Below are positions 28,507 through 37,215 of a stretch of DNA of 64,000 bases, piece by piece. The notes beneath the pieces were generated by a model that worked only from the letters and a program-made list of their open reading frames with translations, was not told where the DNA came from and did not search any database. The position numbers and the translations under genes were made by a program. How positions within the stretch are numbered: position 1 is the stretch's first letter; the number at the start of each line of letters is the position of its first letter. Source of the stretch: Chloroflexota bacterium (lineage in GTDB: Bacteria > Chloroflexota > UBA11872 > VXNJ01); contig VXNJ01000018.1 in NCBI GenBank assembly GCA_009840625.1, forward strand, positions 1 through 64,000. The letters run 5' to 3'.

Positions 28507-29826
28507 TCAGCGCCGTTCGGCGGCCCGGGCGTGCCCCTCCAGCCCCTCGAGGCGGGCCAGGCGCGCGGCCACCGCGAACAGCGGGCGGGCCTGCTGGCGG
28601 CTCAGTTCGAACCGGTTGACGCGCTTTAGGAAGTCGTACACGCTTACCGGCGAGGAAAACCGCGCGGTGCCGCCGACCGGCATAACGTGGGAAGGTCCGG
28701 CCACGTAGTCGCCCAGGACTTCCGGCGACCAGTCGCCAACGAAGACGCCGGCGGCGCCGGTGATCGAATCGGCCAGTTCGGCGGCGCGATCACCGAGCAG
28801 GCAGAGGTGTTCGGGGGCGTATTGGTCGACCAGATCGACCGCTTCGGAAAGGTCTGCCAGCAGGCCGACTCCGCCGTTCTGGGCGAGCGCGGCGCTGGCG
28901 ATGTCGGCGCGTGGCAGGTCGGCGAGCTGGCCCTCAAGTTCGCTCTCGACCGCGGCGGCCAATTCCGCGCTGTCGGTCAACAGCAGCGGGCTCGCCAGGG
29001 GATCGTGTTCGGCCTGGGCCAGCAGGTCTGCGGCAACGTGGGCGGGGTCGGCGCCGTTGTCGGCGACTATGAGGGTCTCGGTCGGACCGGGCAGCGAGGG
29101 CACGCCGGCGGCCCCGAACGCATGTCGCAGAGCCAGGACCACGAAGATGTTGCCCGGGCCGGCCAGAACGTCCGCGCGCGGCAGCGGCGCGGCGCCCAGC
29201 GCCATGGCCGCGATCGCCTGGGCTCCGCCGAGCGCGTACACCGCGTCGACTCCGGCGACCGCCGCCGCCGCCAGGACTACCTGCGAAACATCACCGGAGG
29301 GACCCGGCGGGGAGGCCACGACGATCTCGGAAACCCCGGCCACCCGGGCCGGAATGGCCGTCATCAGCAGCGACGATGGGTAGACGGCGCGCCCGCCGGG
29401 GGCGTAGATTCCGGCAACCTTGACCGGGTGAAACCGCTGCCAGCAGCCGCCGATTCCGACCGGGCCCGGATTCGGCATCGTCGCCTCGTAGAAAGCCCGC
29501 ACCCGGTCTGCTGCAAACTGCAGATCGTCCCTGGTTTGACGGGGCAACCCGGCCAGGGCGGCCCTGGTCGATGCCGGGCCCAGGCGAACATCCCTGGACC
29601 ACGGCAGACCGAGGGCCCGGGTTATCCGTTCGGCCGCCGCCAAGCCGTCGCCGCGAATTTCTGCAAAGACCTCGGCCACGAAATCGGCCACTGCCAGGTC
29701 GCGCCCGTACACCCCGCGCATGACCCGGCGCTGTTCCGGCCCGAGCCGGGGTGCCGGGAGCGGGCGGCGGTGCAGCAGCTCGGATTGAATCCGGGACCGG
29801 CCCTCGACGATTCGCAGCCGCGTCAC
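28507..29826 (-). CDS. hisD: Histidinol dehydrogenase
   Basis: Zinc- and NAD-dependent enzyme that carries out the last two oxidations to histidine (439 residues). Landmarks are YAPGGRAVYPSSLLM, AGPGNIFV, PGPTETLIVAD, and DQYAPEHLCL with the catalytic His near the C-terminus. The start overlaps the hisG stop by four bases (ATGA), showing tight operon organisation. Confidence 0.96.
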   Translation of the reverse strand: MTRLRIVEGRSRIQSELLHRRPLPAPRLGPEQRRVMRGVYGRDLAVADFVAEVFAEIRGDGLAAAERITRALGLPWSRDVRLGPASTRAALAGLPRQTRDDLQFAADRVRAFYEATMPNPGPVGIGGCWQRFHPVKVAGIYAPGGRAVYPSSLLMTAIPARVAGVSEIVVASPPGPSGDVSQVVLAAAAVAGVDAVYALGGAQAIAAMALGAAPLPRADVLAGPGNIFVVLALRHAFGAAGVPSLPGPTETLIVADNGADPAHVAADLLAQAEHDPLASPLLLTDSAELAAAVESELEGQLADLPRADIASAALAQNGGVGLLADLSEAVDLVDQYAPEHLCLLGDRAAELADSITGAAGVFVGDWSPEVLGDYVAGPSHVMPVGGTARFSSPVSVYDFLKRVNRFELSRQQARPLFAVAARLARLEGLEGHARAAERR

Positions 29827-30839
29827 TCCCCGATGCCCAGCTTCTCCAGCATCCGGGCCTTGGCCGCCGAAGATTCCCCGAACAGGTAGTCCACCCGGCG
29901 CGCTATGATCGACGCCGCGCCGGCCGAACGCAGGTGCGCGACCGCGTCGATCAGCCGATCGCGGGCGATCGTGACCGTGATCGCATACCAGCTGGCCTGC
30001 CCGCTTTTTTCATAGACCGGCGAGACGGTCGGCCCTTTTATGCCCGAAAGGTCCAAGTCGCCCAGGATGGAGGCGGCGACCGCTTCCGGTGAGGCGCCGG
30101 ACACGTTGGCGGTGATCGTGTAGGCCTCGGCCGCGGCCAAGTGGGCTTCGACGTACTCGAGCATTCGCCCGGCCAATTCGCGCTTGGCGGAATCGGCCCG
30201 CAGCGCGGCGACATTGCCGATGAGGCAGGCCGCCGAACGCATCACCACCCCGTCGGGAAGTTCGCGGAGGCGGTTCTGGCGCAGGGCCGAGCCGGTCTCG
30301 ACGATGTCGCAGACGATGTCGGCCGAACCCAGACTGGGGGCCGCTTCGACGCTTCCGGAGGTATTGACCACGCGCAGGTTGTAGACCCCGTGTTCAATCA
30401 GGAAATTGCGGGTCAGGGCAGGGAAGGAAGTCGCCACCCGCAGCGCCCGGCCGCCGCCGCGAAGCTCGAGCGCGACCTCAGCCAGGTCGGCTACCGATAC
30501 CACGTCGACCCAGGCGTCGGGCACCGCGATCGCCAGCCGCGCCCGCGAGTAGCCCAGATCGTCCCAGAGGACGACGACCTCATCGCTTCCGGCTCCCGAT
30601 TCGGCAAGGATGTCGCGTCCGGTAATCCCCAGATCGGCGTTGCCGGAGCGGACCTGTTCGACGATGTCGCTGGCGCGCTGCAGGTGGGCGGCGACTCCCG
30701 GCAGGGCCGGCACCGTACCCGCGTAGCTGCGCGGGCTGCGCATCGAGACTGCCAGACCGCACCTGGCGAGCATGGCCATGGTCTGCTCGCCGATTCGTCC
30801 CTTGCTGGGAACCGTGAAATCGAGCCGGTCGGCGCTCAT
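29823..30839 (-). CDS. hisG: ATP phosphoribosyltransferase, long form
   Basis: First, feedback-controlled step of histidine synthesis. The catalytic half begins LDFTVPSKGRIG, and the PRPP loop region reads ADIVCDIVETGSALRQN. The last 75 or so residues (KGPTVSPVYE... VTIARDRLIDAVAHLRSAGA) match the HisG C-terminal regulatory domain, so this is the long, HisZ-independent form (338 residues). It nevertheless sits in one operon with a HisZ-like gene, overlapping it by four bases. Confidence 0.93.
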   Translation of the reverse strand: MSADRLDFTVPSKGRIGEQTMAMLARCGLAVSMRSPRSYAGTVPALPGVAAHLQRASDIVEQVRSGNADLGITGRDILAESGAGSDEVVVLWDDLGYSRARLAIAVPDAWVDVVSVADLAEVALELRGGGRALRVATSFPALTRNFLIEHGVYNLRVVNTSGSVEAAPSLGSADIVCDIVETGSALRQNRLRELPDGVVMRSAACLIGNVAALRADSAKRELAGRMLEYVEAHLAAAEAYTITANVSGASPEAVAASILGDLDLSGIKGPTVSPVYEKSGQASWYAITVTIARDRLIDAVAHLRSAGAASIIARRVDYLFGESSAAKARMLEKLGIGE

Positions 30840-32329
30840 TTGTCCTCGGCCATCAATTCACGCACCAGCGCGGCGACATCGGCGGGCGGTACCCGGCGCT
30901 GCGCGCCGCCGGCGATGTCGTGCAGGACGACCTCGTCGCCATCCCGCGGTCCGACCTGGACCGCCGCCGCCAGTCCTTCGCGGCGGGCACGGTCGATCTG
31001 GGGTTCGACCGGCTGGTCGGAATCACCCAGGCGGGTCCGGAGCCACGCCCGGCGGAGTGACCTGGCCAGGGCCAGAGCGGCCCCGACGTCGCCGTCGGCC
31101 AGTACCAGAACGTCGGCCGGGGAGCGCTGGCCGGATCCCGTCAGCCGCTCCCCACCGGCTTCAAGCAGGTTTTCAATCCTGAAACTGAGTCCCACCGCCG
31201 GCGTCGGCGCCTGCGGGGAGATTGCGGAGAGCAGGTCGTCGTAGCGACCGCCGCCGCCGACCGCCAGCCACTGGTCCGCGCTTCGGCAGTAGACGTCGAA
31301 CACCAGGCCGGTGTAGTACTGCAGTCCGCGCCCCAGGGCCGGATCGAACTCGAGTCCGTCGATGTCCTCGCCGCTGGCGCGCAGAAGCTTGACCAGCCGG
31401 TCGATTTCGGCCAGCGGGCCGGCGTCGATCCCGCGCTGGGCGAGCACCATGCCGGTGGATGCGAGCGCCGAATCCGCCGGACCGCTGCACGTGGCCAATT
31501 CGCTCAGGAGGTCGAAGGCCTGATTAAGACGCTCGGTTTCGTCGCCGCGTTCGAATTTGGCGGCCAGGCGGTCGACTATCTGGTCGCGGCTGCGCGCCCC
31601 GATCGGATCTTCCCCGCCCCCGGCGATCGAGGCCACCAGAGCGTCGAGTCGGTCGCGGTCAAGGCCCGGCCCCCATCCCAGGTCCTGGGGCGCGGCGGCG
31701 CGGTACTTCCGGAGCGCATCCTCGCGCACCGAATCGATGCCGCCGCCGGGCGCGCGCAGGTCGGCCAGGCCCTCCAGCAGGATCGATCGGGCGCGTGGCG
31801 AGAGCCCCAACTGGGCCAGGACGTCTGAGAGCAGCCCCAGGTGTCCGAGCACGATCCGGCGTTCCCACAACTGCGCCTGCGAGAGCGCCGCATAGGCCAG
31901 CGCGATCACCTCGGCGTCGCCGGCTGGACCGCCGATCCCGATGAGTTCGGCGCCGACCTCGGTGAACTGTTCGATGTCCCCTCCGCCGCCTTCGCCACGT
32001 CGGAATGCCGACCCCGAGTACATCAGTCGGGCCGGGCACTGGCGTCGCCGGTCCGCGGCCCAGGCTCGGGCCACCGAAGCCGTCAATTCCGGCCGCAGGC
32101 ACAGAATTTGACCGCCACGGTTCGGAAATTCGAGCAGTTGCGAGACGACCCTTGCGCCGGCTCGGCGCTCGTACAGGTCGACCGCCTCGATCAGCGGAAC
32201 GCCAACCCCCTGGTAGCCGAATCCGGCGATCGCGTCCAGCATGAGGGAGCAGACCGCACGCTGCGCGGCCCAAGTCTGCGGCGGCAGGTCGCGCGTGCCC
32301 TCGACGCGGTCAACCGTCGAAGTGTTCAC
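30836..32329 (-). CDS. hisZ: HisZ/HisRS-like protein
   Basis: Class II synthetase fold of 497 residues. It has RPELTASVARAW, FRRGEGGGGDIEQFTEVG, and the histidine motif GRGLQYYTGLVFD with VGGGGRYDDLL. The segment that in true histidyl-tRNA synthetase reads RERPQKGRYRQFHQ is replaced, so ligase activity is doubtful and HisZ (regulatory subunit of HisG) is more likely. Unlike a compact HisZ, it carries an anticodon-domain-like C-terminus (PADVLVLADGDVGAALALA...) and a helical insertion at about residues 170-290. The GTG start overlaps the dtd stop. A real synthetase role cannot be excluded. Confidence 0.75.
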   Translation of the reverse strand: MNTSTVDRVEGTRDLPPQTWAAQRAVCSLMLDAIAGFGYQGVGVPLIEAVDLYERRAGARVVSQLLEFPNRGGQILCLRPELTASVARAWAADRRRQCPARLMYSGSAFRRGEGGGGDIEQFTEVGAELIGIGGPAGDAEVIALAYAALSQAQLWERRIVLGHLGLLSDVLAQLGLSPRARSILLEGLADLRAPGGGIDSVREDALRKYRAAAPQDLGWGPGLDRDRLDALVASIAGGGEDPIGARSRDQIVDRLAAKFERGDETERLNQAFDLLSELATCSGPADSALASTGMVLAQRGIDAGPLAEIDRLVKLLRASGEDIDGLEFDPALGRGLQYYTGLVFDVYCRSADQWLAVGGGGRYDDLLSAISPQAPTPAVGLSFRIENLLEAGGERLTGSGQRSPADVLVLADGDVGAALALARSLRRAWLRTRLGDSDQPVEPQIDRARREGLAAAVQVGPRDGDEVVLHDIAGGAQRRVPPADVAALVRELMAEDK

Positions 32330-32796
32330 CGCGGTCCCGCCCGGCGGGGCTCGAGGCGTTCGCGGCTGTCGAGCAGGATGGTGACCGGTCCGTCGTTAAT
32401 CAACTCCACCTCCATATTGGCCCCGAATTCGCCGGTGGCAACCTCCGGGCCCAGATCCGCGATTCTGGCGGCCAGGCGCTCCAGCAGTCTCCGGGCCAGT
32501 TCCGGGGCCGCCGCCCCGCCAAAACTCGGACGCCGACCCTTGCGGGTCGAGCCCAGCAGGGTGAACTGCGAAACCAGCAGCACCTGGGCGCCGCAGTCGA
32601 TCAGCGAGCGTTGGAATTTGCCGTCGCGATCGAAGATGCGCAGATTAACGATCTTTTGCGCCAGCCAGTCGACATCGTCATCGCTGTCGCCGTCGGCCGC
32701 TCCGGCCAGCACCAGCAGACCGCGCGATATGGCCGCGACCTCGCGGCCATCCACCCGGACGCTAGCGCCGGATACCCGCTGCAGCACCGCCTTCAT
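32326..32796 (-). CDS. dtd: D-aminoacyl-tRNA deacylase
   Basis: Removes D-amino acids mischarged on tRNA. It begins MKAVLQRVSGASV, then SQFTLLGSTRKGRRPSF and the catalytic GPVT (NDGPVT) near the C-terminus. The 156-residue length is normal. The ATG at 32796 is the family start; upstream sequence in the same frame overlaps the FmdB-like gene and is not coding. Its presence at the head of the histidine operon, next to the synthetase-like protein, is suggestive but unproven. Confidence 0.93.
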   Translation of the reverse strand: MKAVLQRVSGASVRVDGREVAAISRGLLVLAGAADGDSDDDVDWLAQKIVNLRIFDRDGKFQRSLIDCGAQVLLVSQFTLLGSTRKGRRPSFGGAAAPELARRLLERLAARIADLGPEVATGEFGANMEVELINDGPVTILLDSRERLEPRRAGPR

Positions 32797-32810
32797 GGCC
32801 AGGCCCGCCG

Positions 32811-33158
32811 TCAGCCACCGGCCGCGGCTCCGGCCGGGGTGGACTTGGTCGGTGACTCGGATTTGGCCGAAGCGGATTCGGCCTTGGCGGGCGCCGCGTC
32901 GGACTTCGGCGCCGAGTCCGAATCCTTTTTGGCCGCCGCTTCTTTCTTGGCCTCTACGGCTTCGGAAGTCTTGGGCTTGGGGCGCGAATCGGTCTTGTAC
33001 CAGCCCGAGCCCTTGAAAATCACCCCGGCCGGAAAGATCACGCGCCGCAGGCTGGGGGCCCCGCAGTCGGGGCAGTCGACCAGCGGGTCGTCGGCGAAGC
33101 GCTGGCGGACTTCGGAGCCCGCGCCGCAGGCGTCGCAAGCGTACTGATACGTCGGCAT
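32811..33158 (-). CDS. FmdB-type zinc-ribbon protein
   Basis: A 115-residue protein starting MPTYQYACDACG, the typical FmdB/CxxC_CxxC_SSSS N-terminus, with a second pair CPDCGA and then FKGSGWYKTD. The C-terminal half is a Lys/Ala/Ser/Glu low-complexity tail, probably disordered. The role of this family is not established; regulation has been suggested. It is the first gene of the dtd-his-nadK-recN cluster and lies 14 bases before dtd. Confidence 0.85.
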   Translation of the reverse strand: MPTYQYACDACGAGSEVRQRFADDPLVDCPDCGAPSLRRVIFPAGVIFKGSGWYKTDSRPKPKTSEAVEAKKEAAAKKDSDSAPKSDAAPAKAESASAKSESPTKSTPAGAAAGG

Positions 33159-33225
33159 CGTGGTGTGGTTGGGGGTCGGGGGAGGGTCGCGGCCGCAAGC
33201 GGGGCGCAACCGCTAAGGAAGCCAA

Positions 33226-33231
33226 ATTCTA
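33226..33231 (-). promoter_or_regulatory. Possible -10 element upstream of fmdB-like gene
   Basis: TAGAAT on the minus strand, 67 bases before the ATG, in an otherwise GC-rich 285-bp gap between this operon and otsA. The -35 region is not convincing. Confidence 0.25.
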
Positions 33232-33443
33232 GGTAAGGCGCGCAACCACCGGGAATCGCCGTGGCGCCGATGCCGGGGACCGGACGTGATCCCCCGGGAC
33301 TCCCAACGGTTCAGGCGTCTTTCCTAAACGGTGACGCAGGGGCCGGCGCCGACCTGGATTGGCGGCGGAATTGACTATCCGACCAAGCGAACCGATCGGA
33401 CGCCGCCCAATTCGGACGGCCGACCGGCGGGCCAACCGAATGC

Positions 33444-34805
33444 TCAACCGCGATTGGCCCGCTCGAGCGCCTCCAGGTTCAATTGCGCCCAATCAAATAC
33501 ATCGCGGTTCCGTACTCTTCGCCGCAACCGGCGCATGCGGCGCTCCTGCTCTTTGCCCGGCAGGGTGATCGCTTCGTACATCGTTCGCGCCAGCCCGTCG
33601 ATATCGTGCGGATTTACTTGCAGCGCGTCCGGCATGTAGTTGGCCGCGCCGGCGAATTCGGAGAGGACCAGCACCCCGTTGTTGTCGTGGCGGGCCGCGC
33701 AGTATTCCAGCGCCACCATGTTCATCCCGTCGCGCAGCGGGGTTACCAGCATCACGTCGGCGGCCAGGTAGTAACTCATCAGCTCCTCGACCGGCAGCGA
33801 GCGGTACAGGTAGTGGACGGGAACGCGGCCCAGGCGCGCGAACCGGCCGTTGATCTGGCCCACGAGCCTTTCAATCCGTTCGCGAATGCGCTCGTAATCG
33901 CCGACCCGTTCGCGGGTCGGGACCGCCACCTGCACCAGGACGCAGCGTTCGGCAATCTGCGGGTAGCGCTCTAGCAACGTGGCAAATGCCCGCAGGCGGA
34001 TGTCGATCCCCTTGGTGTAGTCGAGCCTGTCCACTCCCAGTACGATCGCGGCATCGCTGCTGAAAATCTCGCGCAGACGGGCGGTTTGCCGCTTCACCGC
34101 CGGTGTAACCGCCAGGTCGGCGAAGAACTTGTAGTCGATCGCGATCGGCGCTTCCATGAGCGTTACTTCACGGCCCTGCCAGCGCAGGCTGGTGAACGAC
34201 CCTTCGGCGGCGGTGTACTGGCGGGCGGCCAGCGAAAAGTTGTTGCGGGCCCGGCGCGTCTGGAATCCCAGTACATCAGCCCCCAGCATTCCTTCGAGCA
34301 TTTCACGGCGCCAGGGAAGTTGACCCAGCAGGTCTACCGGCGGGAAAGGGATGTGCAGGTAGTACCCGATTGCAACGTCAGGGCGCAACGCGCGCAGCTG
34401 CCCCGGGACCAGGTTCAACTGGTAGTCGTGGACCCAGCAGATGTCGCCGGAACGCAGCAAGCCGGAGGCGGCGTCGGCGAAGCGGCGATTCACATCCACG
34501 TACGGCCGCCACCAGTGGCGGTGATATTCGGGGGTGCGCAAGGCGTCGTGGAACAACGGCCAGATGGTCCCGTTGCAGAACCCGTAGTAGTAGTCGTCGA
34601 CTTCCTCGGCGCTGAGGCGTACCGCGCGCAGGTTCAAGCCCTCGTGCTCGAAGTCGTAGGGACCGTCCTGCGGCACGCCGGACCAGCCGACCCAGCTGCC
34701 GCGGCCCCGTCGAAGGACCGGGGCGATGGCGTTGATCAGGCCGCCGGAACTGGTAACCCAGCGCCCTTCGTCGTCGCGACGCACCGGCAACCGGTTGGAT
34801 ACCAC
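33444..34805 (-). CDS. otsA: Trehalose-6-phosphate synthase
   Basis: GT20 glycosyltransferase that joins UDP- or GDP-glucose to glucose-6-phosphate. Landmarks are [43 protein letters not shown] and the donor-binding [14 protein letters not shown]. At 453 residues it has no phosphatase domain, and no otsB is near. The coordinates use the only standard start, GTG 34805, but this truncates the first beta strand. The reading frame upstream encodes RRLIV in front of VSNRLPV, as homologues do, and has no ATG, GTG or TTG before the stop. An ATC at 34832, four bases after GGGAGGG-type sequence, is the likely start. Confidence 0.93.
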   Translation of the reverse strand: MVSNRLPVRRDDEGRWVTSSGGLINAIAPVLRRGRGSWVGWSGVPQDGPYDFEHEGLNLRAVRLSAEEVDDYYYGFCNGTIWPLFHDALRTPEYHRHWWRPYVDVNRRFADAASGLLRSGDICWVHDYQLNLVPGQLRALRPDVAIGYYLHIPFPPVDLLGQLPWRREMLEGMLGADVLGFQTRRARNNFSLAARQYTAAEGSFTSLRWQGREVTLMEAPIAIDYKFFADLAVTPAVKRQTARLREIFSSDAAIVLGVDRLDYTKGIDIRLRAFATLLERYPQIAERCVLVQVAVPTRERVGDYERIRERIERLVGQINGRFARLGRVPVHYLYRSLPVEELMSYYLAADVMLVTPLRDGMNMVALEYCAARHDNNGVLVLSEFAGAANYMPDALQVNPHDIDGLARTMYEAITLPGKEQERRMRRLRRRVRNRDVFDWAQLNLEALERANRG

Positions 34806-34958
34806 AATCAGGCGGCGATCGTCGGCTTCGATGTTCCCTCCCGGTCGGCGGTCGGGCCGCCAATCGGCCTCGGGGGCGCCGCAGTCAATTTAAGCCCCCG
34901 CCGGGCCGAGCCCGGAAATTCGATAATCGCTTGGCGCTGCGACGAGACGCTTCACGAG

Positions 34959-35291
34959 GTGCGCTTGATCATTTTCGAGTGGTCGCTCAGGCTGGCCGGG
35001 GACGGCGAGCCGCCGGCCGCCGAGGACACTGGAATTTGGCTGCAGCGGCAGTTTGCCGGGATCGGCTGGCCGCCGCCGCGGATCTTTCACAGCAATGCCG
35101 ACCGCGACCTGCTGCGGGTCGAATGCCGGTTCGAGGACCTGGATTCTTTCGAGTCCGCCTGGCCCAGGTTCGAGTCGGCCGGGCTGGGTCGGCGCCTGGG
35201 GCGCGAACTGGGGCTGGAGTTTGACGACGCGTCGGAGTGCCGCCAGCTTTACTCCACCCAATACGTGCGAAGCGCGGTAGACGAGACCTAG
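34959..35291 (+). CDS. Small hypothetical protein
   Basis: A 110-residue frame starting VRLIIFEWSLRL (GTG 34959; TTG 34965 with GAGG five bases upstream is an alternative). It contains DRDLLRVECRFEDLDSFESAWPRFESAG and ends LYSTQYVRSAVDET. The alternating pattern resembles small alpha-beta barrel monooxygenase-like or NIPSNAP-like folds, but I cannot assign a family. It is divergent from otsA. The neighbouring coding frames on the opposite strand end before this region, so it is not a shadow. Confidence 0.5.
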   Translation: MRLIIFEWSLRLAGDGEPPAAEDTGIWLQRQFAGIGWPPPRIFHSNADRDLLRVECRFEDLDSFESAWPRFESAGLGRRLGRELGLEFDDASECRQLYSTQYVRSAVDET

Positions 35292-35310
35292 TTAACGCCG
35301 AACCGGTCCG

Positions 35311-36174
35311 CTAACCGCGGCCGGAGCGGGCTTGATCGCGCAGTTCGCGCATCCCGAGGGTCTTTATGCCGCGGGCGGCGAACTCACCGGCCAGGGCCCC
35401 GCCGGGCGCAAACAGGAAACGTTCCGAGTCGCGCTGCATCCAGTCGGGCGCAAACGCCTTGAGGTCGCTGCCGCCCAGGGCCGAATGCAGGATGAAGTAA
35501 TTCCTGGCGTCGGGCAGCCCGTCGATCCGCAGCCGGTGGTGATGTTCGGCCACGAACGGGTTGTACCAGGGAGTTTCGGCCTCCACGAGGTCAAAGACCG
35601 GAAATCCCCGCTGGGTGACCGACGCGGCCATTTCCCGGGTCAGGGCCGGGTCGGTCCGAAGTCCGTGCTGGGCGAGCATGTCCACGTCGTCGGACATGGC
35701 CGGCGGCAGCGCCAGGACCGGCAGGTCGTATTCGAGCCCCAGCTCGATGTAGTCGCGGTAGAAGGCCTTGTCCAGCGCGGTGCCCATGTGGGCGTCGACG
35801 TGAGTCACGTCGATGCCGGTATCCAGCAGGAGTTCGAGCTGGGCCCGCATCTCGCGCCGAACCTCCGCCGGGTCGGCGTGGGCGATCGTCTCGCGCGACT
35901 TCTGCCACAGCGTTCCGTCGGGACCGCACAGGCTGGGCACGTCATCTAGGACCGGGCCCCACGCGAACCCCGGAAATTCGTTGTTGAGGGTGATGTGGCA
36001 GCCGACGTCCAGTTCGGGGCGCTCGCGGGCGATTTCGACCATTTCCGCAAATCCCGGACAGGGGACCATGATCGAGCCGCAGGTGGCCGCCCCCTCCATC
36101 GCTTCCACGCCGCCCAGGTTGGCAGGGCGCGACATGCCGAGATCGTCTACGTGAATCACCGTGAAGTTGTCCAT
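35311..36174 (-). CDS. YdjC/ChbG-family carbohydrate deacetylase, paralogue 1
   Basis: A 287-residue member of the YdjC family, which removes acetyl groups from N-acetylated oligosaccharides such as chitobiose. The metal site is suggested by VIHVDDLGMS, by GCHITLNNEF, and by VTHVDAHMG. The ATG at 36174 has AAGGA nine bases upstream. It is the last of three tandem paralogues on this strand, each with its own spacing of 50-130 bp. The first 77 or so residues are encoded by DNA almost identical to paralogue 2 (see repeat). Confidence 0.85.
   Translation of the reverse strand: MDNFTVIHVDDLGMSRPANLGGVEAMEGAATCGSIMVPCPGFAEMVEIARERPELDVGCHITLNNEFPGFAWGPVLDDVPSLCGPDGTLWQKSRETIAHADPAEVRREMRAQLELLLDTGIDVTHVDAHMGTALDKAFYRDYIELGLEYDLPVLALPPAMSDDVDMLAQHGLRTDPALTREMAASVTQRGFPVFDLVEAETPWYNPFVAEHHHRLRIDGLPDARNYFILHSALGGSDLKAFAPDWMQRDSERFLFAPGGALAGEFAARGIKTLGMRELRDQARSGRG
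35915..36147. repeat. 233-bp near-identical block, copy 1
   Basis: Compared by eye with 36903-37135, the two 233-bp blocks have the same length and four mismatches. The block covers the 5' coding part of YdjC paralogue 1, from the codons for DDLGMS to CGPDG. Sequence on both sides is clearly more different. Confidence 0.9.
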
Positions 36175-36301
36175 TAGCTGCGTCCTTGCAACTTGACCGG
36201 CACAAATGCAGTTTGGCGCGGGTTGTCTTTAGACCCCCTCCTTGATCTTCCCCGGAAGGGCTGGGAATTCCGCGGTTGCCGGCCCGGCCGGGGACGGCGG
36301 C

Positions 36302-37162
36302 CTATCGGGTCCGCTCCGCCCGCGCCCGATCGCGCAACTCGCGCATTCCCGTGGTGGCGATTCCCCGGCTGGCGATTTCGCCCTCCAGGGCCCCGCCCGG
36401 AGCAAACAGGTACCGTTCCGCGTCGCGCTGCGGGCAGTTGGGCGCGATCGCCCGCAGTTCGGGTCCCCCGAGCGCCGAGTGCAGCACGAAGTAGTTCGAT
36501 CCCTCAACCAGCCGGTCGATTCGCCGCAGGTGGTGCTGTTCGGCCTCCATGTGGTCGTAATTTGGGGTGTCGACTTCCACGAGGTCGAAAACCGGGAATC
36601 CCAGCTCGGCCACCGCGTGTTCCATCTCGCGATTCAGGTCCGGATCAATGCGCAGGCCGGCGCTGGCGAGGTCCTCGGCGGGTATGTTGACCGGCAGGGT
36701 AAGCACCGGAATGTCGAATTCCAGTCCCAGTTCTATGTATTCGCGGTAGAAGGCCTGGTCCCAGGCAGTACCGCAGTGGGAATCGATGTGGGTCACGTCT
36801 ATTCCGGTTTCAAGCAGCAGCTCGAGCTGGGCCCGCATTTCGCGCCGCACCTCTTCGGGGTCGGCGTGGGCGACCGTGTCGCCGGGATCCGGCCAGAGAT
36901 TCCCGTCGGGACCGCACAGGCTGGGCACGTCATCTAGGACCGGCCCCCAGCCGAACCCCGGAAATTCGTTGTTGAGGGTGATGTGGCAGCCGACGTCCAG
37001 TTCGGGGCGCTCGCGGGCGATTTCGACCATTTCCGCAAATCCCGGACAGGGGACCATGATCGAGCCGCAGGTGGCCGCCCCCTCCATCGCTTCCACGCCG
37101 CCCAGGTTGGCCGGGCGCGACATGCCGAGATCGTCGACGTGTACTACGACGAAGGCTTCCAC
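36302..37162 (-). CDS. YdjC/ChbG-family carbohydrate deacetylase, paralogue 2
   Basis: A 286-residue YdjC paralogue with HVDDLGMS, GCHITLNNEF and THIDSHCG; the last motif reads DSHCG where paralogues 1 and 3 have DAHMG, a change close to the metal-binding histidine. I placed the start at GTG 37162 (VEAFVVVHVDDLG), which fits the start of paralogues 1 and 3; longer frames upstream run into paralogue 3. It probably acts on acetylated sugars, with a specificity different from its neighbours. Confidence 0.82.
   Translation of the reverse strand: MEAFVVVHVDDLGMSRPANLGGVEAMEGAATCGSIMVPCPGFAEMVEIARERPELDVGCHITLNNEFPGFGWGPVLDDVPSLCGPDGNLWPDPGDTVAHADPEEVRREMRAQLELLLETGIDVTHIDSHCGTAWDQAFYREYIELGLEFDIPVLTLPVNIPAEDLASAGLRIDPDLNREMEHAVAELGFPVFDLVEVDTPNYDHMEAEQHHLRRIDRLVEGSNYFVLHSALGGPELRAIAPNCPQRDAERYLFAPGGALEGEIASRGIATTGMRELRDRARAERTR
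36903..37135. repeat. 233-bp near-identical block, copy 2
   Basis: Partner of 35915-36147, with four mismatches seen by eye, all clustered in two places. A shorter perfect match of about 45 bases in paralogue 3 (around 37966-38012) shares the same conserved codons. Confidence 0.9.
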
Positions 37163-37215
37163 CGCGCCGCCGCCGTTCCCGGGCGCGCTTGTTCCGAGGG
37201 ATGCCGCCGCGGGGC

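Noticed and set aside
30836-32329. Histidyl-tRNA synthetase
   Set aside because: Fold and several motifs fit, but the segment matching RERPQKGRYRQFHQ of real synthetases is replaced by a Gly-rich sequence and the gene sits in a his operon, so HisZ-like was preferred.
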